Shown: positions 42,012 through 50,322 of the stretch, one piece after another | Position numbering within the stretch: the stretch's first letter is position 1 | How the letters are laid out: each line of letters starts with the position of its first letter | Origin: Sinomonas atrocyanea | GTDB taxonomy: Bacteria; Actinomycetota; Actinomycetes; Actinomycetales; Micrococcaceae | Reading direction: 5' to 3' | Length of the DNA: 64,000 bases | Assembly (NCBI RefSeq): GCF_001577305.1 | Contig: NZ_CP014518.1 | Span: 1,922,001 to 1,986,000, forward strand | Made by a program: the position numbers and the translations under genes | The notes under the pieces: generated by a model | The model's input: only the letters and a program-made list of their open reading frames with translations | Told to the model about the DNA's origin: nothing | Databases searched by the model: none

Positions 42012-42065
42012 CTAGTCGAGCGCATCGTGGGGCTTCATCGACGGAGGCCCGGGAAGGGCCGGGAA

Positions 42066-42254
42066 ATGGTCGAGTACTGGTACAACGTCCGCACGCACGA
42101 GGTCGAGGAAGACGCCCAGAGCGACTGGACGCAGCTGATCGGGCCCTACAAGACGCGCGCGGAGGCGGAGAAGGCCCTCGAGAAGGTCAAGGAGCGCAAT
42201 CGCGCGTGGGATCCCTCGGACGCCGACGGCGACGGCTGGAGCGACAGGGACTGA
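42066..42254 (+). CDS. 62-residue SPOR-like protein, function unknown
   Basis: Small soluble protein: MVEYWYNVRTHEVEEDAQSD, then LIGPYKTRAEAEKALEKVKERN and an acidic tail (DPSDADGDGWSDRD). The GPYKTRAEAEKAL segment resembles the second half of a SPOR fold. ATG with GGGAAGGG upstream; an in-frame upstream GTG at 42004 is the alternative. Conserved in related actinobacteria next to map. The tail resembles a calcium-binding DxDxDG loop (DADGDG), which is suggestive only. Divergent from map and convergent with panB. Confidence 0.72.
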   Translation: MVEYWYNVRTHEVEEDAQSDWTQLIGPYKTRAEAEKALEKVKERNRAWDPSDADGDGWSDRD

Positions 42255-42257
42255 GCG

Positions 42258-43142
42258 TCAGAAGGAGTGCTCGGGGCCCGGGAAGGACCCCGAACGCACG
42301 TCCTCGCGGTACGCGCGTGCCGCCTCCAGCAGGGTGCCCCGCAGGTCCGCGTACTGCTTGACGAACTTGGCGATGCGGGTGCCTGGGCCGCCGCGGAGAC
42401 CGGCCATGTCCTGCCACACGAGGACCTGCCCCGTCGTGGCGCTGCCGGCTCCGATCCCGATGGTCGGGACGGTGACGGCGGCGTCGACCGCGGCCGCGGC
42501 GTCCGCCGGCACCATCTCCATGAGCACGCAGAAGGCCCCGGCCGCCTCGAGTGCCCGGGCGTCCTCGATGAGGCGGGCGGCGGCGTCGCCCCTGCCCTGG
42601 ACCCGGTAGCCGCCGAGCGCGTGCTCGCTCTGGGGCGTGAAGCCGATGTGCGCCATGACCGGGATCCCCGCCTGGACCATGGCCCGCACCGTGTCCGCGT
42701 AGTAGGCGCCGCCCTCGAGCTTCACCGCATGCGCGAGCCCCTCCTTGAGGAAGCGGACCCCCGTCGCGACCGCCTGGGCGGGGGAGGCCTCGTAGCTCCC
42801 GAAGGGGACGTCGGCGACGACGAGGGCGTGCGGGGCGGAGACGGCGACGGCGCGCGCGAGCGGGATCAGCTCGTCCACGGTGACCGGCAGGGACGTCTCG
42901 TAGCCGTAGACGTTGTTCGCCGCGGAGTCGCCCACGAGCAGGACCTCGATGCCGGCCTCATCGAAGATGCGGGCCGTGTACTGGTCGTAGGCCGTGAGCA
43001 TCGCGAAGCGCTCGCCGCGCTCCTTGGCCTGCGCCAGATGGTGGATGCGCGTCCGTCCCGTCCGGGGCGCTGGGGCCGACCCGCTCCCGTAGGGCGCCGG
43101 CAGCTCGTCGTGACGCGGTGCGTCGGAACTCATGGGGGCCAT
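42258..43142 (-). CDS. panB: 3-methyl-2-oxobutanoate hydroxymethyltransferase
   Basis: 294-residue enzyme making ketopantoate from alpha-ketoisovalerate and methylene-tetrahydrofolate in pantothenate/CoA synthesis. Motifs: RFAMLTAYDQYTARIFDEAG near residues 44-63, LLVGDSAANNVYGYETSLPVT near 68-88, VVADVPFGSYEASPAQAVATG near 109-129, GGYRVQGRGD with its flexible loop, and GIGAGSATTGQVLVWQDM. I place the start at 43142: a -10 TAGTCT ends 7 nt upstream, and the ATG at 43148 would be only one base from it. The extra N-terminal 45 residues are Pro/Ala-rich and probably disordered. Confidence 0.93.
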   Translation of the reverse strand: MAPMSSDAPRHDELPAPYGSGSAPAPRTGRTRIHHLAQAKERGERFAMLTAYDQYTARIFDEAGIEVLLVGDSAANNVYGYETSLPVTVDELIPLARAVAVSAPHALVVADVPFGSYEASPAQAVATGVRFLKEGLAHAVKLEGGAYYADTVRAMVQAGIPVMAHIGFTPQSEHALGGYRVQGRGDAAARLIEDARALEAAGAFCVLMEMVPADAAAAVDAAVTVPTIGIGAGSATTGQVLVWQDMAGLRGGPGTRIAKFVKQYADLRGTLLEAARAYREDVRSGSFPGPEHSF

Positions 43143-43149
43143 AGGCATG

Positions 43150-43155
43150 AGACTA
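43150..43155 (-). promoter_or_regulatory. -10 hexamer of panB (leaderless layout)
   Basis: TAGTCT on the minus strand, 7 nt before the ATG at 43142; this spacing decides between the two in-frame ATGs. Confidence 0.5.
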
Positions 43156-43168
43156 GTCGATGCTTCAG

Positions 43169-43174
43169 TAGAGT
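43169..43174 (+). promoter_or_regulatory. Candidate -10 for glnA2
   Basis: TAGAGT, giving a leader of about 40 nt before the ATG at 43220. It lies back-to-back with the panB promoter. Confidence 0.4.
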
Positions 43175-43219
43175 GGAGGAAGCGTTGCAGGGCCCAACCG
43201 GTAAGGATGCGAAGATCCC

Positions 43220-44559
43220 ATGAACCGTCAGCAGGAGTTCGTCCTCCGGACCATCGAGGAGCGCGACGTCCGATTCGTCCGCCTCTGGTTCACCGACGTC
43301 GTCGGGTCACTCAAGTCGGTGGCCCTCGCGCCCGCCGAGGTCGAAGGCGCCTTCGAGGAGGGCCTGGGCTTCGACGGCTCCTCGATCGAGGGGCTCGCGC
43401 GGGTCTCCGAGTCGGACATGCTGCTCCAGCCGGACCCGTCGACGTTCCAGATCCTCCCGTGGCGCGGCGAGACCGAGCCGACGTCGCGCATGTTCTGCGA
43501 CATCCTCACCCCCGACGGCGAGCCGTCGCCGGCGGATCCCCGCAACGTGCTCAAGCGGACGCTCGCGCGGGCCGCCGAGATGGGCTTCACCTGCTACACC
43601 CACCCCGAGATCGAGTTCTACCTGCTCGAGTCCGACCGGCTCGGCCCGGACGGCGCCCCCATTCCCGTGGACCAGGGCGGCTACTTCGACCACGTGCCCG
43701 GTGGCGTGGCCCAGGACTTCCGCCGCACCGTGGTGAACATGCTCGAATCGGTGGGGATCTCGGTCGAGTTCTCGCACCACGAGAACGGCCCGGGGCAGAA
43801 CGAGATCGACCTGCGGTACGCGGACGCGCTCCAGACCGCGGACAACATCATGACGTTCCGCACGGTCGTGAAGGAGGTCGCGCTCCAGCAGAACAGCTAC
43901 GCGACCTTCATGCCCAAGCCGTTCTCGGCACACCCCGGCTCGGGCATGCACACGCACTTCTCGCTCTTCGAGGGCGACAGCAACGCGTTCCACGAGCCGG
44001 GCGCCGAATTCCAGCTCTCCAAGACGGCCCGCCACTTCATCGCGGGCATCCTGCGGCATGCGAGCGAGTTCACCGCGGTGACGAACCAGTTCGTGAACTC
44101 CTACAAGCGGCTCTGGGCGGGGGAGAGGCACCCAGCTACCTCAGCTGGGGGCACAACAACCGCTCGGCCCTCGTGCGGGTGCCGCTGTACAAGCCGGGGA
44201 AGGCCCAGAGCGGCCGCATCGAGTACCGCGGCATCGACTCGGCCACGAACCCCTACCTCTCCTACGCCGTGCTGCTCGGCGCGGGCCTCAAGGGCATCGA
44301 GGAGGAGTACGAGCTCCCGCCCGCCGCCGAGGACGACATCTCGGCCCTGACGACGGCCGAGCGCCGCGCGCTGGGCCACTCGCCCCTGCCGGCGAGCCTC
44401 CACGACGCCGTCAATGCGATGGAGGACTCCGAGCTCATGGCCGAGATCCTCGGAGAACAGGTCTTCGAGTACTTCCTGCGCAACAAGAGGCAGGACTGGA
44501 ACGAGTACCGCCTCGAGGTGACCCCCTACGAGCTGCACCGCAACCTCGGCATCCTCTAG
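43220..44559 (+). CDS. glnA2: Type I glutamine synthetase, GlnA2-like, frameshifted
   Basis: Glutamine synthetase paralogue next to glnE, matching mycobacterial glnA2 by position and by its C terminus (LRNKRQDWNEYRLEVTPYELH). Catalytic motifs: DGSSIEG near residue 53, EIEFYLLESD near 130, the ATP motif KPFSAHPGSGMHTHFSL near 234-250, and RVPLYKPGKAQSGRIEYR. The frame breaks at 44119-44123, where five G occur and six would read continuously as RLWAGGEAPSYLSWGHNN. The corrected protein is 446 residues. The segment aligned with the adenylylation site reads AEDDISALT and has no tyrosine, so GlnE should not control it. ATG with AAGGATG upstream. Confidence 0.9.
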
Positions 44560-44568
44560 GCGCGCACC

Positions 44569-47500
44569 GTGGCCCCGTCCCTGACGCGCCGCCTCATCGC
44601 GCTGGGGTCCGCCGACCCCGAGCGCGCCGAGCGCTTCCTCGCGGCCCGCGAGCTGGAGGGGATCGACCCCGGCGCGGTGCTCGAGGGGCTGGCGCTGGCC
44701 GCGGACCCGGATGCCGCGCTCGTGGCCCTCGTCCGCCTGATCGAGCGCCGCCCGGAGGTGCGCCGCCTCGTGGAGGACGGTCCGGTCCGCAGCGAGCCCC
44801 TCTTCCGCCTGCTCGGCGCCTCTGAGGCGCTCGGGGAATTCCTCATCCGGCACCCCGAGCACCTCGATGTGCTCGAGCGGCCGCTCTCGGCGGAGCCCTC
44901 CGGGGCCGATCCCGGTGAACTCCGCGCGGCCATGCTGGCCTCCGTGGGCGCGGACCCGCGCTCCGGCCGCCCCGTCGCCGGGACCACCGGGCCGGAGGCC
45001 TATGCGGCCCTGCGGATCGCCTACCGGCGCCATCTGTGCGAGCTGGCCCTGCGGGACCTCGGCGCGGCGTCCCCGACCGACTTCATGCCCACAGCCGCCG
45101 CCGAGCTCTCCGACCTGGCCGGTGCCGCGCTCGAGGCGGGCCTGGCGGTGGCCCGGGCCGAGGCCGAGGCGAGCTTCGGCCGCGAGGACGTCGCCGCCGT
45201 CGCCCTCGCGGTGATCGGGATGGGCAAGTGCGGGGCGCGCGAGCTCAACTACATCTCCGACGTCGACGTCATCTACGTCATCGAGGCCGACGGCGCCGGC
45301 GGGGACGGGGGCCCCGACGGCGCCCGGGCCGCCAGGATCGGCACCGCGCTGGCCACCGGCATGGTCAAGGCCGTCTGGTCCTCAGGCCGCGAGCCGGCAC
45401 TGTGGCAGGTGGACGCGAACCTCAGGCCCGAGGGCCGCGACGGGCCGCTCGTGCGGACGCTCGACTCGCACCTCGCCTACTACGCCCGATGGGCGGAGAG
45501 CTGGGAGTTCCAGGCCCTCCTCAAGGCACGCCGCATCGCGGGGGACGCCGGCCTCGGCGCCCGCTACGAGGCCGCCGTGGCCCCGCTCGTGTGGTCCTCC
45601 GCCGAACGCGACGGATTCGTCGAGTCCGTCCAGGCAATGCGCCGGCGCGTGACGGAGAACATCCCGCCGTCCGAGGCGGACCGGCAGATCAAGCTCGGCG
45701 CGGGCGGCCTGCGCGACGTCGAGTTCACGGTCCAGCTGCTCCAGCTCGTGCACGGGCGCACGGACGAGTCGCTCCGCGTCCGCGACACCACCTCGGCCAT
45801 CGCGGCGCTCGCCGCGGGCGGCTACATCGGGCGCAGCGCGGCGACCGAGTTCGACTCCTCCTACCGCTACCTGCGCCTGCTCGAGCACCGCCTCCAGCTG
45901 GCCAAGCTGCGCCGCACGCACCTCATGCCCGTGTCCGAGGACGCCCTGCGCGCGCTCGCCCGCTCCACCCAGGGCGTGCTCGACCTCGGCCGCGCCTCCC
46001 CGGAGCAGCTCCTGGAGACGTGGCACCGCACCAAGCGCAGCGTCCGCGAGCTCCACGAGCGGATCTTCTACCGCCCCCTGCTGAACACCGTGGCCCACAT
46101 GAGCGCGGAGGAGGCACGCCTGACGCCGGAGGCGGCCCAGGCGCGCCTGGCAGCCCTGGGCTACCGCGACCCGCAGGGCGCCATGCGGCACATCGAGGCG
46201 CTCACGGCAGGCGTGAGCCGCCGGGCCGCCCTGCAGCGGCAGCTGCTCCCCGTCCTGCTCGGCTGGATCGCCGAGGGCGTCGACCCCGACGGCGGCCTGC
46301 TCGCCTTCCGCCGCGTCAGCGAGGCGCTGGGCACCACCCACTGGTACCTGGGCCTCCTGCGCGACTCGGCGGCCGCCGCGGAGCGGCTCTCCCACGTCCT
46401 GGCCGACTCCCGGCTCATCGCCGACCTGCTCGAGGTCTCGCCCGAGTCCGTCAAGTGGCTCGGCGACGATTCCGACCTCGAACCGCTTCCCCTCGAGGCG
46501 CAGTGGCAGGAGATCCAGTCCAAGATCTCCCGGCACGCCGAACCGGCCGCCGCCATGCGGCTCGTGCGGCTCATCCGGCGCCGCGAGATCCTGCGCGTGG
46601 CCCTCGCGGACCGCGCCGGGATCCTCGACACCGAGGCGGTGGGCCACGCCCTCTCCGACGCGGACCAGGCGGCGGTGCTCGGCGCGCTGCGGGTCGCCGA
46701 GGGGGCGGCGGAGGCGGCCGACGGCGGGCTGCTCACCCGGGTGCTCGTCGTCGCCATGGGGCGCCAGGGCGGCCGCGAGATCGGCTACGGCTCCGACGCG
46801 GACGTCATGTACGTCCACCGGCCCGTCCCCGGCGCGGACCCCGACGCCGCGCAGCGCCAGGCGCTCGCCATCGTCGGAAGCGTCTCGGCCCTGCTGACCC
46901 AGCCGCTCAAGCCGCCGGTCCTCGCCGAGCGCATGCTCGCCCTGGACGCCGACCTCAGGCCCGAGGGGAAGAACGGCCCCCTCGTGCGCTCGCTCGACTC
47001 GTTCGCCGAGTACTACCGCCGCTGGGCCCTCGTCTGGGAGGCGCAGGCCCTCTTGCGGGCCCGCCCGCTCGCGGGCGATGACGCCCTGGCCGCCGACTTC
47101 ATGGAGCTCGCCGACTCGGTGCGCTACCCCGAGCAGCTCTCGGCCGCCGATGTCCGCGAGATCAGGCGCATCAAGGCACGGGTCGAGGCGGAGAGGCTTC
47201 CCCGCGGCGCCGACCCGTCCCGGCACGTCAAGCTGGGGCGCGGGGGCCTCAGCGACGTCGAGTGGCTCGTGCAGCTGCTCCAGCTCCAGCACGCGCGCCG
47301 CCACCCGCAGCTGCGCACCACGGGCACGATGGAGGCGCTCACGGCTGCCTCGGACCTCGGCCTGATCCCGCCGGGGGAGGCCGAGCTCCTCGCGGAGGCC
47401 TGGCGGCTGGCCAGCCGGGTCCGCAGCGCGAACGTCGCCTGGAGCGGGCGTGCCTCGGATCTGCTGCCGACGTCGCGCCGGGACCTCGAGGCGGTGGCCC

Positions 47501-47613
47501 GATGGTGCGGGTACCCTCCCGGGCAGGCCACCGCGCTCGAGCAGCACTACCTCAACGTCACGCGCCGGGCCCGGCAGGTCTTCGAGCGGCGGTTCTACGC
47601 CCCCGAACACTGA
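44569..47613 (+). CDS. glnE: Bifunctional glutamine synthetase adenylyltransferase/deadenylylase
   Basis: 1014-residue enzyme that adds and removes AMP on the regulatory tyrosine of GlnA1 in response to nitrogen state. It has two nucleotidyltransferase halves: the N-terminal centre GKCGARELNYISDVDVIYV near residues 221-239 and the C-terminal centre GRQGGREIGYGSDADVMYV near 730-748, each with the G-S-D-x-D metal motif. Each is followed by a DxxLRPEG motif and a helical GlnD-like domain (KLGAGGLRDVEFTVQLLQL and KLGRGGLSDVEWLVQLLQL). GTG start 9 bp after glnA2; I see no good Shine-Dalgarno sequence. Confidence 0.97.
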   Translation: MAPSLTRRLIALGSADPERAERFLAARELEGIDPGAVLEGLALAADPDAALVALVRLIERRPEVRRLVEDGPVRSEPLFRLLGASEALGEFLIRHPEHLDVLERPLSAEPSGADPGELRAAMLASVGADPRSGRPVAGTTGPEAYAALRIAYRRHLCELALRDLGAASPTDFMPTAAAELSDLAGAALEAGLAVARAEAEASFGREDVAAVALAVIGMGKCGARELNYISDVDVIYVIEADGAGGDGGPDGARAARIGTALATGMVKAVWSSGREPALWQVDANLRPEGRDGPLVRTLDSHLAYYARWAESWEFQALLKARRIAGDAGLGARYEAAVAPLVWSSAERDGFVESVQAMRRRVTENIPPSEADRQIKLGAGGLRDVEFTVQLLQLVHGRTDESLRVRDTTSAIAALAAGGYIGRSAATEFDSSYRYLRLLEHRLQLAKLRRTHLMPVSEDALRALARSTQGVLDLGRASPEQLLETWHRTKRSVRELHERIFYRPLLNTVAHMSAEEARLTPEAAQARLAALGYRDPQGAMRHIEALTAGVSRRAALQRQLLPVLLGWIAEGVDPDGGLLAFRRVSEALGTTHWYLGLLRDSAAAAERLSHVLADSRLIADLLEVSPESVKWLGDDSDLEPLPLEAQWQEIQSKISRHAEPAAAMRLVRLIRRREILRVALADRAGILDTEAVGHALSDADQAAVLGALRVAEGAAEAADGGLLTRVLVVAMGRQGGREIGYGSDADVMYVHRPVPGADPDAAQRQALAIVGSVSALLTQPLKPPVLAERMLALDADLRPEGKNGPLVRSLDSFAEYYRRWALVWEAQALLRARPLAGDDALAADFMELADSVRYPEQLSAADVREIRRIKARVEAERLPRGADPSRHVKLGRGGLSDVEWLVQLLQLQHARRHPQLRTTGTMEALTAASDLGLIPPGEAELLAEAWRLASRVRSANVAWSGRASDLLPTSRRDLEAVARWCGYPPGQATALEQHYLNVTRRARQVFERRFYAPEH

Positions 47614-47652
47614 CCGCGGCCCGCGCGTGCCGGGCACCGAGGAAAGGAAGAG

Positions 47653-47982
47653 ATGATGCACACTCTCGTCGACATCGCCGCCGCCGCAGCCGAGGAGCTC
47701 GAACGGGCCCGCACGAGCCCGCACGGGCGCAGCGCCCGCGCCCTGCTCCATGACGGGGCACTGCGGCACACCCTCCTGGCCATCCTGGACGGGCAGGTCC
47801 TCGGTGACCACGCCAAGCCCGCGGCGGCCACGCTCCACGTCCTCTCCGGCACCTTCGTGGTGCACTCCGGAGAGGCCGAACTGCGCCTCGGCCCAGGCCA
47901 GCTCGCCGTCCTGCCCGGCCCTCGGCACGACGTGACCGCGGAGGGCGACGCCGCCGGCATCCTCACCACCGTCGCGGGCTGA
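47653..47982 (+). CDS. Small cupin-fold protein
   Basis: 109-residue single-domain cupin. LHVLSGTFVVHSGEAELRLGPGQLAVLPGPRHDV is the beta-barrel core, with one His retained in the second motif; HTLLAILDGQVLGDHAKP precedes it. Metal binding and substrate are unclear because the first-motif histidines are only partly kept. Two adjacent ATGs (47653, 47656) follow GGAAAGGAAG. It lies between glnE and a terminator, convergent with glnA1, so it may belong to the nitrogen block, but no functional link is visible. Confidence 0.8.
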   Translation: MMHTLVDIAAAAAEELERARTSPHGRSARALLHDGALRHTLLAILDGQVLGDHAKPAAATLHVLSGTFVVHSGEAELRLGPGQLAVLPGPRHDVTAEGDAAGILTTVAG

Positions 47983-48027
47983 CGCCCCGGAGGTCGGACC
48001 GGCGTCTGAGCCGGCGGCGGAACGGAC

Positions 48028-48080
48028 GACGGCGCCCCCCGCCTGCCGCTGGCTACCAGCGGGAGGCGAGGGGCGCCGTC
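48028..48080. terminator. Hairpin between the cupin gene and glnA1
   Basis: 25-bp stem with two mismatches (arms 48028-48052 and 48056-48080) and loop CTA, between convergent genes. Confidence 0.8.
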
Positions 48081-48108
48081 GTGCGCGGGAAGGCCCGCGA
48101 AGGGGCGA

Positions 48109-49533
48109 TCAGACGCCGTAGTAGAGCTCGAACTCGTAGGGGTTCGGGCGCAGCGACAGCGGGGCGATCTCCTTCTCGCGCTTGTACGCGATCCAGGTGT
48201 CGATGAGGTCCTGGGTGAAGACCCCGCCTGCCTGGAGGAACTCGTTGTCCGCCTCGAGGGCCTCGAGGGCCTCCTCGAGCGAGCCCGGCGCCTTGGGGAT
48301 GTCGCGGGCCTCCTCGACGGGGAGCTCGTAGAGGTCCTTGTCGATCGGGGCGGGCGGCTCGATCCGGTTGCGGATGCCGTCGATGCCCGCCATGAGCTGG
48401 GCCGCGAACGCGAGGTACGGGTTGGAGGAGGGATCCGGGGCGCGGAACTCGATGCGCTTGGCCTTCGGGTTCGAGCCCGTGATCGGGATGCGGATCCCGG
48501 CGGAGCGGTTGCCCTGCGAGTACACCATGTTGACCGGGGCCTCGAAGCCCTTCACGAGGCGCTTGTAGGAGTTCACGGTGGGGTTCGTGAAGGCCAGGAC
48601 CGCGGAGGCGTGCTTGAGCAGGCCGCCGATGTACCAGCGGGCAAGGTCGGAGAGGTTGGCGTAGCCCTTCTCGTCGTAGAAGAGCGGCTCGCCGCCGTTC
48701 CACAGCGACTGGTGGCAGTGCATGCCCGAGCCGTTGTCGCCGAAGATCGGCTTCGGCATGAACGTGACCGACTTGCCCCACTCGAGCGCCGTGTTCTTGA
48801 TGATGTACTTGAACTTCTGCAGGTCGTCGGCCGCGCGGACGAGGGTGTTGAAGCGGTAGTTGATCTCCGCCTGGCCTGCGGCGCCGACCTCGTGGTGCGA
48901 GCGCTCGACCTCGAGGCCGGCCGCGTCGAGGGCGAGGCACATGGCGTCGCGCAGGTCGGCCTGGTGGTCCACCGGCGCAACGGGGAAGTAGCCGCCCTTG
49001 AACGGGGTCTTGTTGCCGAGGTTGCCGCCCTCTTCCTCGCGGCCGTTGTTCCACGGCGCCTCGATCGAGTCGACCTTGTAGAAGGAGCCCTGCGGCGAGG
49101 ACTCGAACTGGACGTTGTCGAAGACGTAGAACTCGGCCTCGGGCGCGAAGAACGCGGTGTCCGCGATGCCCGTCGAGGCGAGGTAGGCCTCGGCGCGCTC
49201 GGCCACGCCGCGCGGGTCGCGGTGGTAGGGCTCGCCGGTGCGGGGGTTGACGATCGAGAAGCTCAGGGCCAGGGTCTTCTCGACGCGGAACGGGTCCACG
49301 AAGGCGGTGGTCACGTCGGGGATGAGCTGCATGTCCGATTCGGCGATGCCCTGGAAGCCGCGGATCGAGGAGCCGTCGAAGAGCTGGCCGTTCTCGAAGA
49401 AGTCGGCGTCGACCGTCTTGGCCGGGATGTTGAAGTGCTGCTGGACGCCGGGCAGGTCGGTGAAGCGGATATCGACGAACTTGACGTCTTCGTCCTTGAT
49501 GAATGCGAGGACTTCGTCCGCAGACTTGAACAT
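48109..49533 (-). CDS. glnA: Glutamine synthetase type I-beta (GlnA1)
   Basis: 474-residue main ammonium-assimilating enzyme, dodecameric. MFKSADEVLAFIKDEDVKFVD opens it; catalytic motifs are LFDGSSIRGF near residues 50-59, APEAEFYVFD near 130, KPIFGDNGSGMHCHQSL near 257-273 (ATP/glutamate site) and the C-terminal NPYEFELYYGV. Tyr402 in DKDLYELPVEEA is the adenylylation site, matching the GlnE encoded nearby. ATG at 49533 with AAAGGAG upstream; length equals the family norm. The upstream region carries a four-element GlnR-type box, so both transcriptional and covalent control are indicated. Confidence 0.97.
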   Translation of the reverse strand: MFKSADEVLAFIKDEDVKFVDIRFTDLPGVQQHFNIPAKTVDADFFENGQLFDGSSIRGFQGIAESDMQLIPDVTTAFVDPFRVEKTLALSFSIVNPRTGEPYHRDPRGVAERAEAYLASTGIADTAFFAPEAEFYVFDNVQFESSPQGSFYKVDSIEAPWNNGREEEGGNLGNKTPFKGGYFPVAPVDHQADLRDAMCLALDAAGLEVERSHHEVGAAGQAEINYRFNTLVRAADDLQKFKYIIKNTALEWGKSVTFMPKPIFGDNGSGMHCHQSLWNGGEPLFYDEKGYANLSDLARWYIGGLLKHASAVLAFTNPTVNSYKRLVKGFEAPVNMVYSQGNRSAGIRIPITGSNPKAKRIEFRAPDPSSNPYLAFAAQLMAGIDGIRNRIEPPAPIDKDLYELPVEEARDIPKAPGSLEEALEALEADNEFLQAGGVFTQDLIDTWIAYKREKEIAPLSLRPNPYEFELYYGV

Positions 49534-49630
49534 CTGTACTCCTTTGGCAGGGTGGGGGCAGTCGGGCCGGCGCGGTCGGGGCACGCAGTCACTGCGCGTC
49601 CGCCGTGCGCCTCGTACGCAACTGGCACCC

Positions 49631-49636
49631 ACAGTA
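49631..49636 (-). promoter_or_regulatory. Candidate -10 for glnA1
   Basis: TACTGT on the minus strand, about 98 nt before the ATG and just downstream of the GlnR-type box. Confidence 0.45.
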
Positions 49637-49646
49637 CGAACGGGGG

Positions 49647-49684
49647 ATTTCCCGTCCGTGTCGGTATTGTTTCGGCGAGGTTAC
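49647..49684 (-). promoter_or_regulatory. GlnR-type operator upstream of glnA1
   Basis: Minus strand reads GTAAC-N6-GAAAC-N6-GACAC-N6-GAAAT. This matches the published actinobacterial GlnR layout gTnAc-n6-GaAAc-n6-GtnAc-n6-GaAAc in order and in all three spacings; the first pair is exact and the second pair has one mismatch in each element. It overlaps the expected -35 region of the TACTGT promoter. Confidence 0.78.
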
Positions 49685-49777
49685 AGGGCCTTGTCCCGTG
49701 TAAACGCTAGCCGCAGCGGCGGCGCCGGGCCAGACCCCGCGCCGACGGGCCCCGGGCGGGGCACCCGTGCACCAGCC

Positions 49778-49783
49778 TAGAAT
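49778..49783 (+). promoter_or_regulatory. -10 hexamer of the RDD gene (leaderless layout)
   Basis: TAGAAT, then GGACGG (6 nt), then GTG at 49790. Confidence 0.6.
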
Positions 49784-49789
49784 GGACGG

Positions 49790-50224
49790 GTGATCGACCG
49801 CAGAGACCTCGGATCCTGGATCAGCGGGCCCCAGCTCGCCGAGGGCGACTTCCCCGGACGCCGCCTCGGAATGCCCCGCACCGGGCCGGGCTCGGTGGGA
49901 CGTACCGGCCGGCGGGTGCTCGGACTGTGCATCGACTGGGCCGCCTCGTACGCCATTGCGGCCGCGTTCCTGGGCGGAAGCCAGCTCACCATCCTCGCCG
50001 TCTTCGCCGTGGAGCAGGTGCTCCTCGTCGGCCTGGTGGGCCACGGGCTCGGCCACCGCCTGGCCGGCCTGACGGTCCGCCGGCTCGATGGGGGCCCGGT
50101 CGGCGTCCCGCGCGCGGCCCTGCGCACCCTCCTGCTGTGCCTGGTGATCCCGGCCGTGGTCTTCGACCCCGACCAGCGCGGCGTGCATGACAAGGCGGCA
50201 GGGACCGTCGTCGTCCGCCTCTGA
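49790..50224 (+). CDS. RDD-family membrane protein
   Basis: 144-residue membrane protein with the RDD motif pattern: GRTGRRVLGLCIDWAASYAIA (first Arg-Asp), then VGHGLGHRLAGLTVRRLDGGPV and a C-terminal FDPDQRGVHDKAAGTVVVR. Two to three TM helices. Function unknown in general; some RDD proteins are proposed transporters. In mycobacteria the equivalent position beside glnA1 is Rv2219A, so the order lipB-lipA-DUF4191-RDD-glnA1 is conserved across the phylum. Leaderless GTG start. Confidence 0.9.
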   Translation: MIDRRDLGSWISGPQLAEGDFPGRRLGMPRTGPGSVGRTGRRVLGLCIDWAASYAIAAAFLGGSQLTILAVFAVEQVLLVGLVGHGLGHRLAGLTVRRLDGGPVGVPRAALRTLLLCLVIPAVVFDPDQRGVHDKAAGTVVVRL

Positions 50225-50272
50225 CCCGCCCCGCCGGCGCAAGCCCGAACGGGTGCGACCGGCGCGGACAGC

Positions 50273-50306
50273 GCGAAGGCCCCGGCAGTGCTGCCGGGGC
50301 CTTCGC
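50273..50306. terminator. Hairpin between the RDD and DUF4191 genes
   Basis: Perfect 16-bp inverted repeat (GCGAAGGCCCCGGCAG, arms 50273-50288 and 50291-50306) between convergent genes. Confidence 0.8.
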
Positions 50307-50322
50307 CGTGCTGCGGTGCGGC

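Noticed and set aside
43143..43148. First in-frame ATG as the panB start
   Set aside because: It lies one base from the TAGTCT -10 hexamer; the next ATG at 43142 gives the 7-nt spacing seen at other genes.
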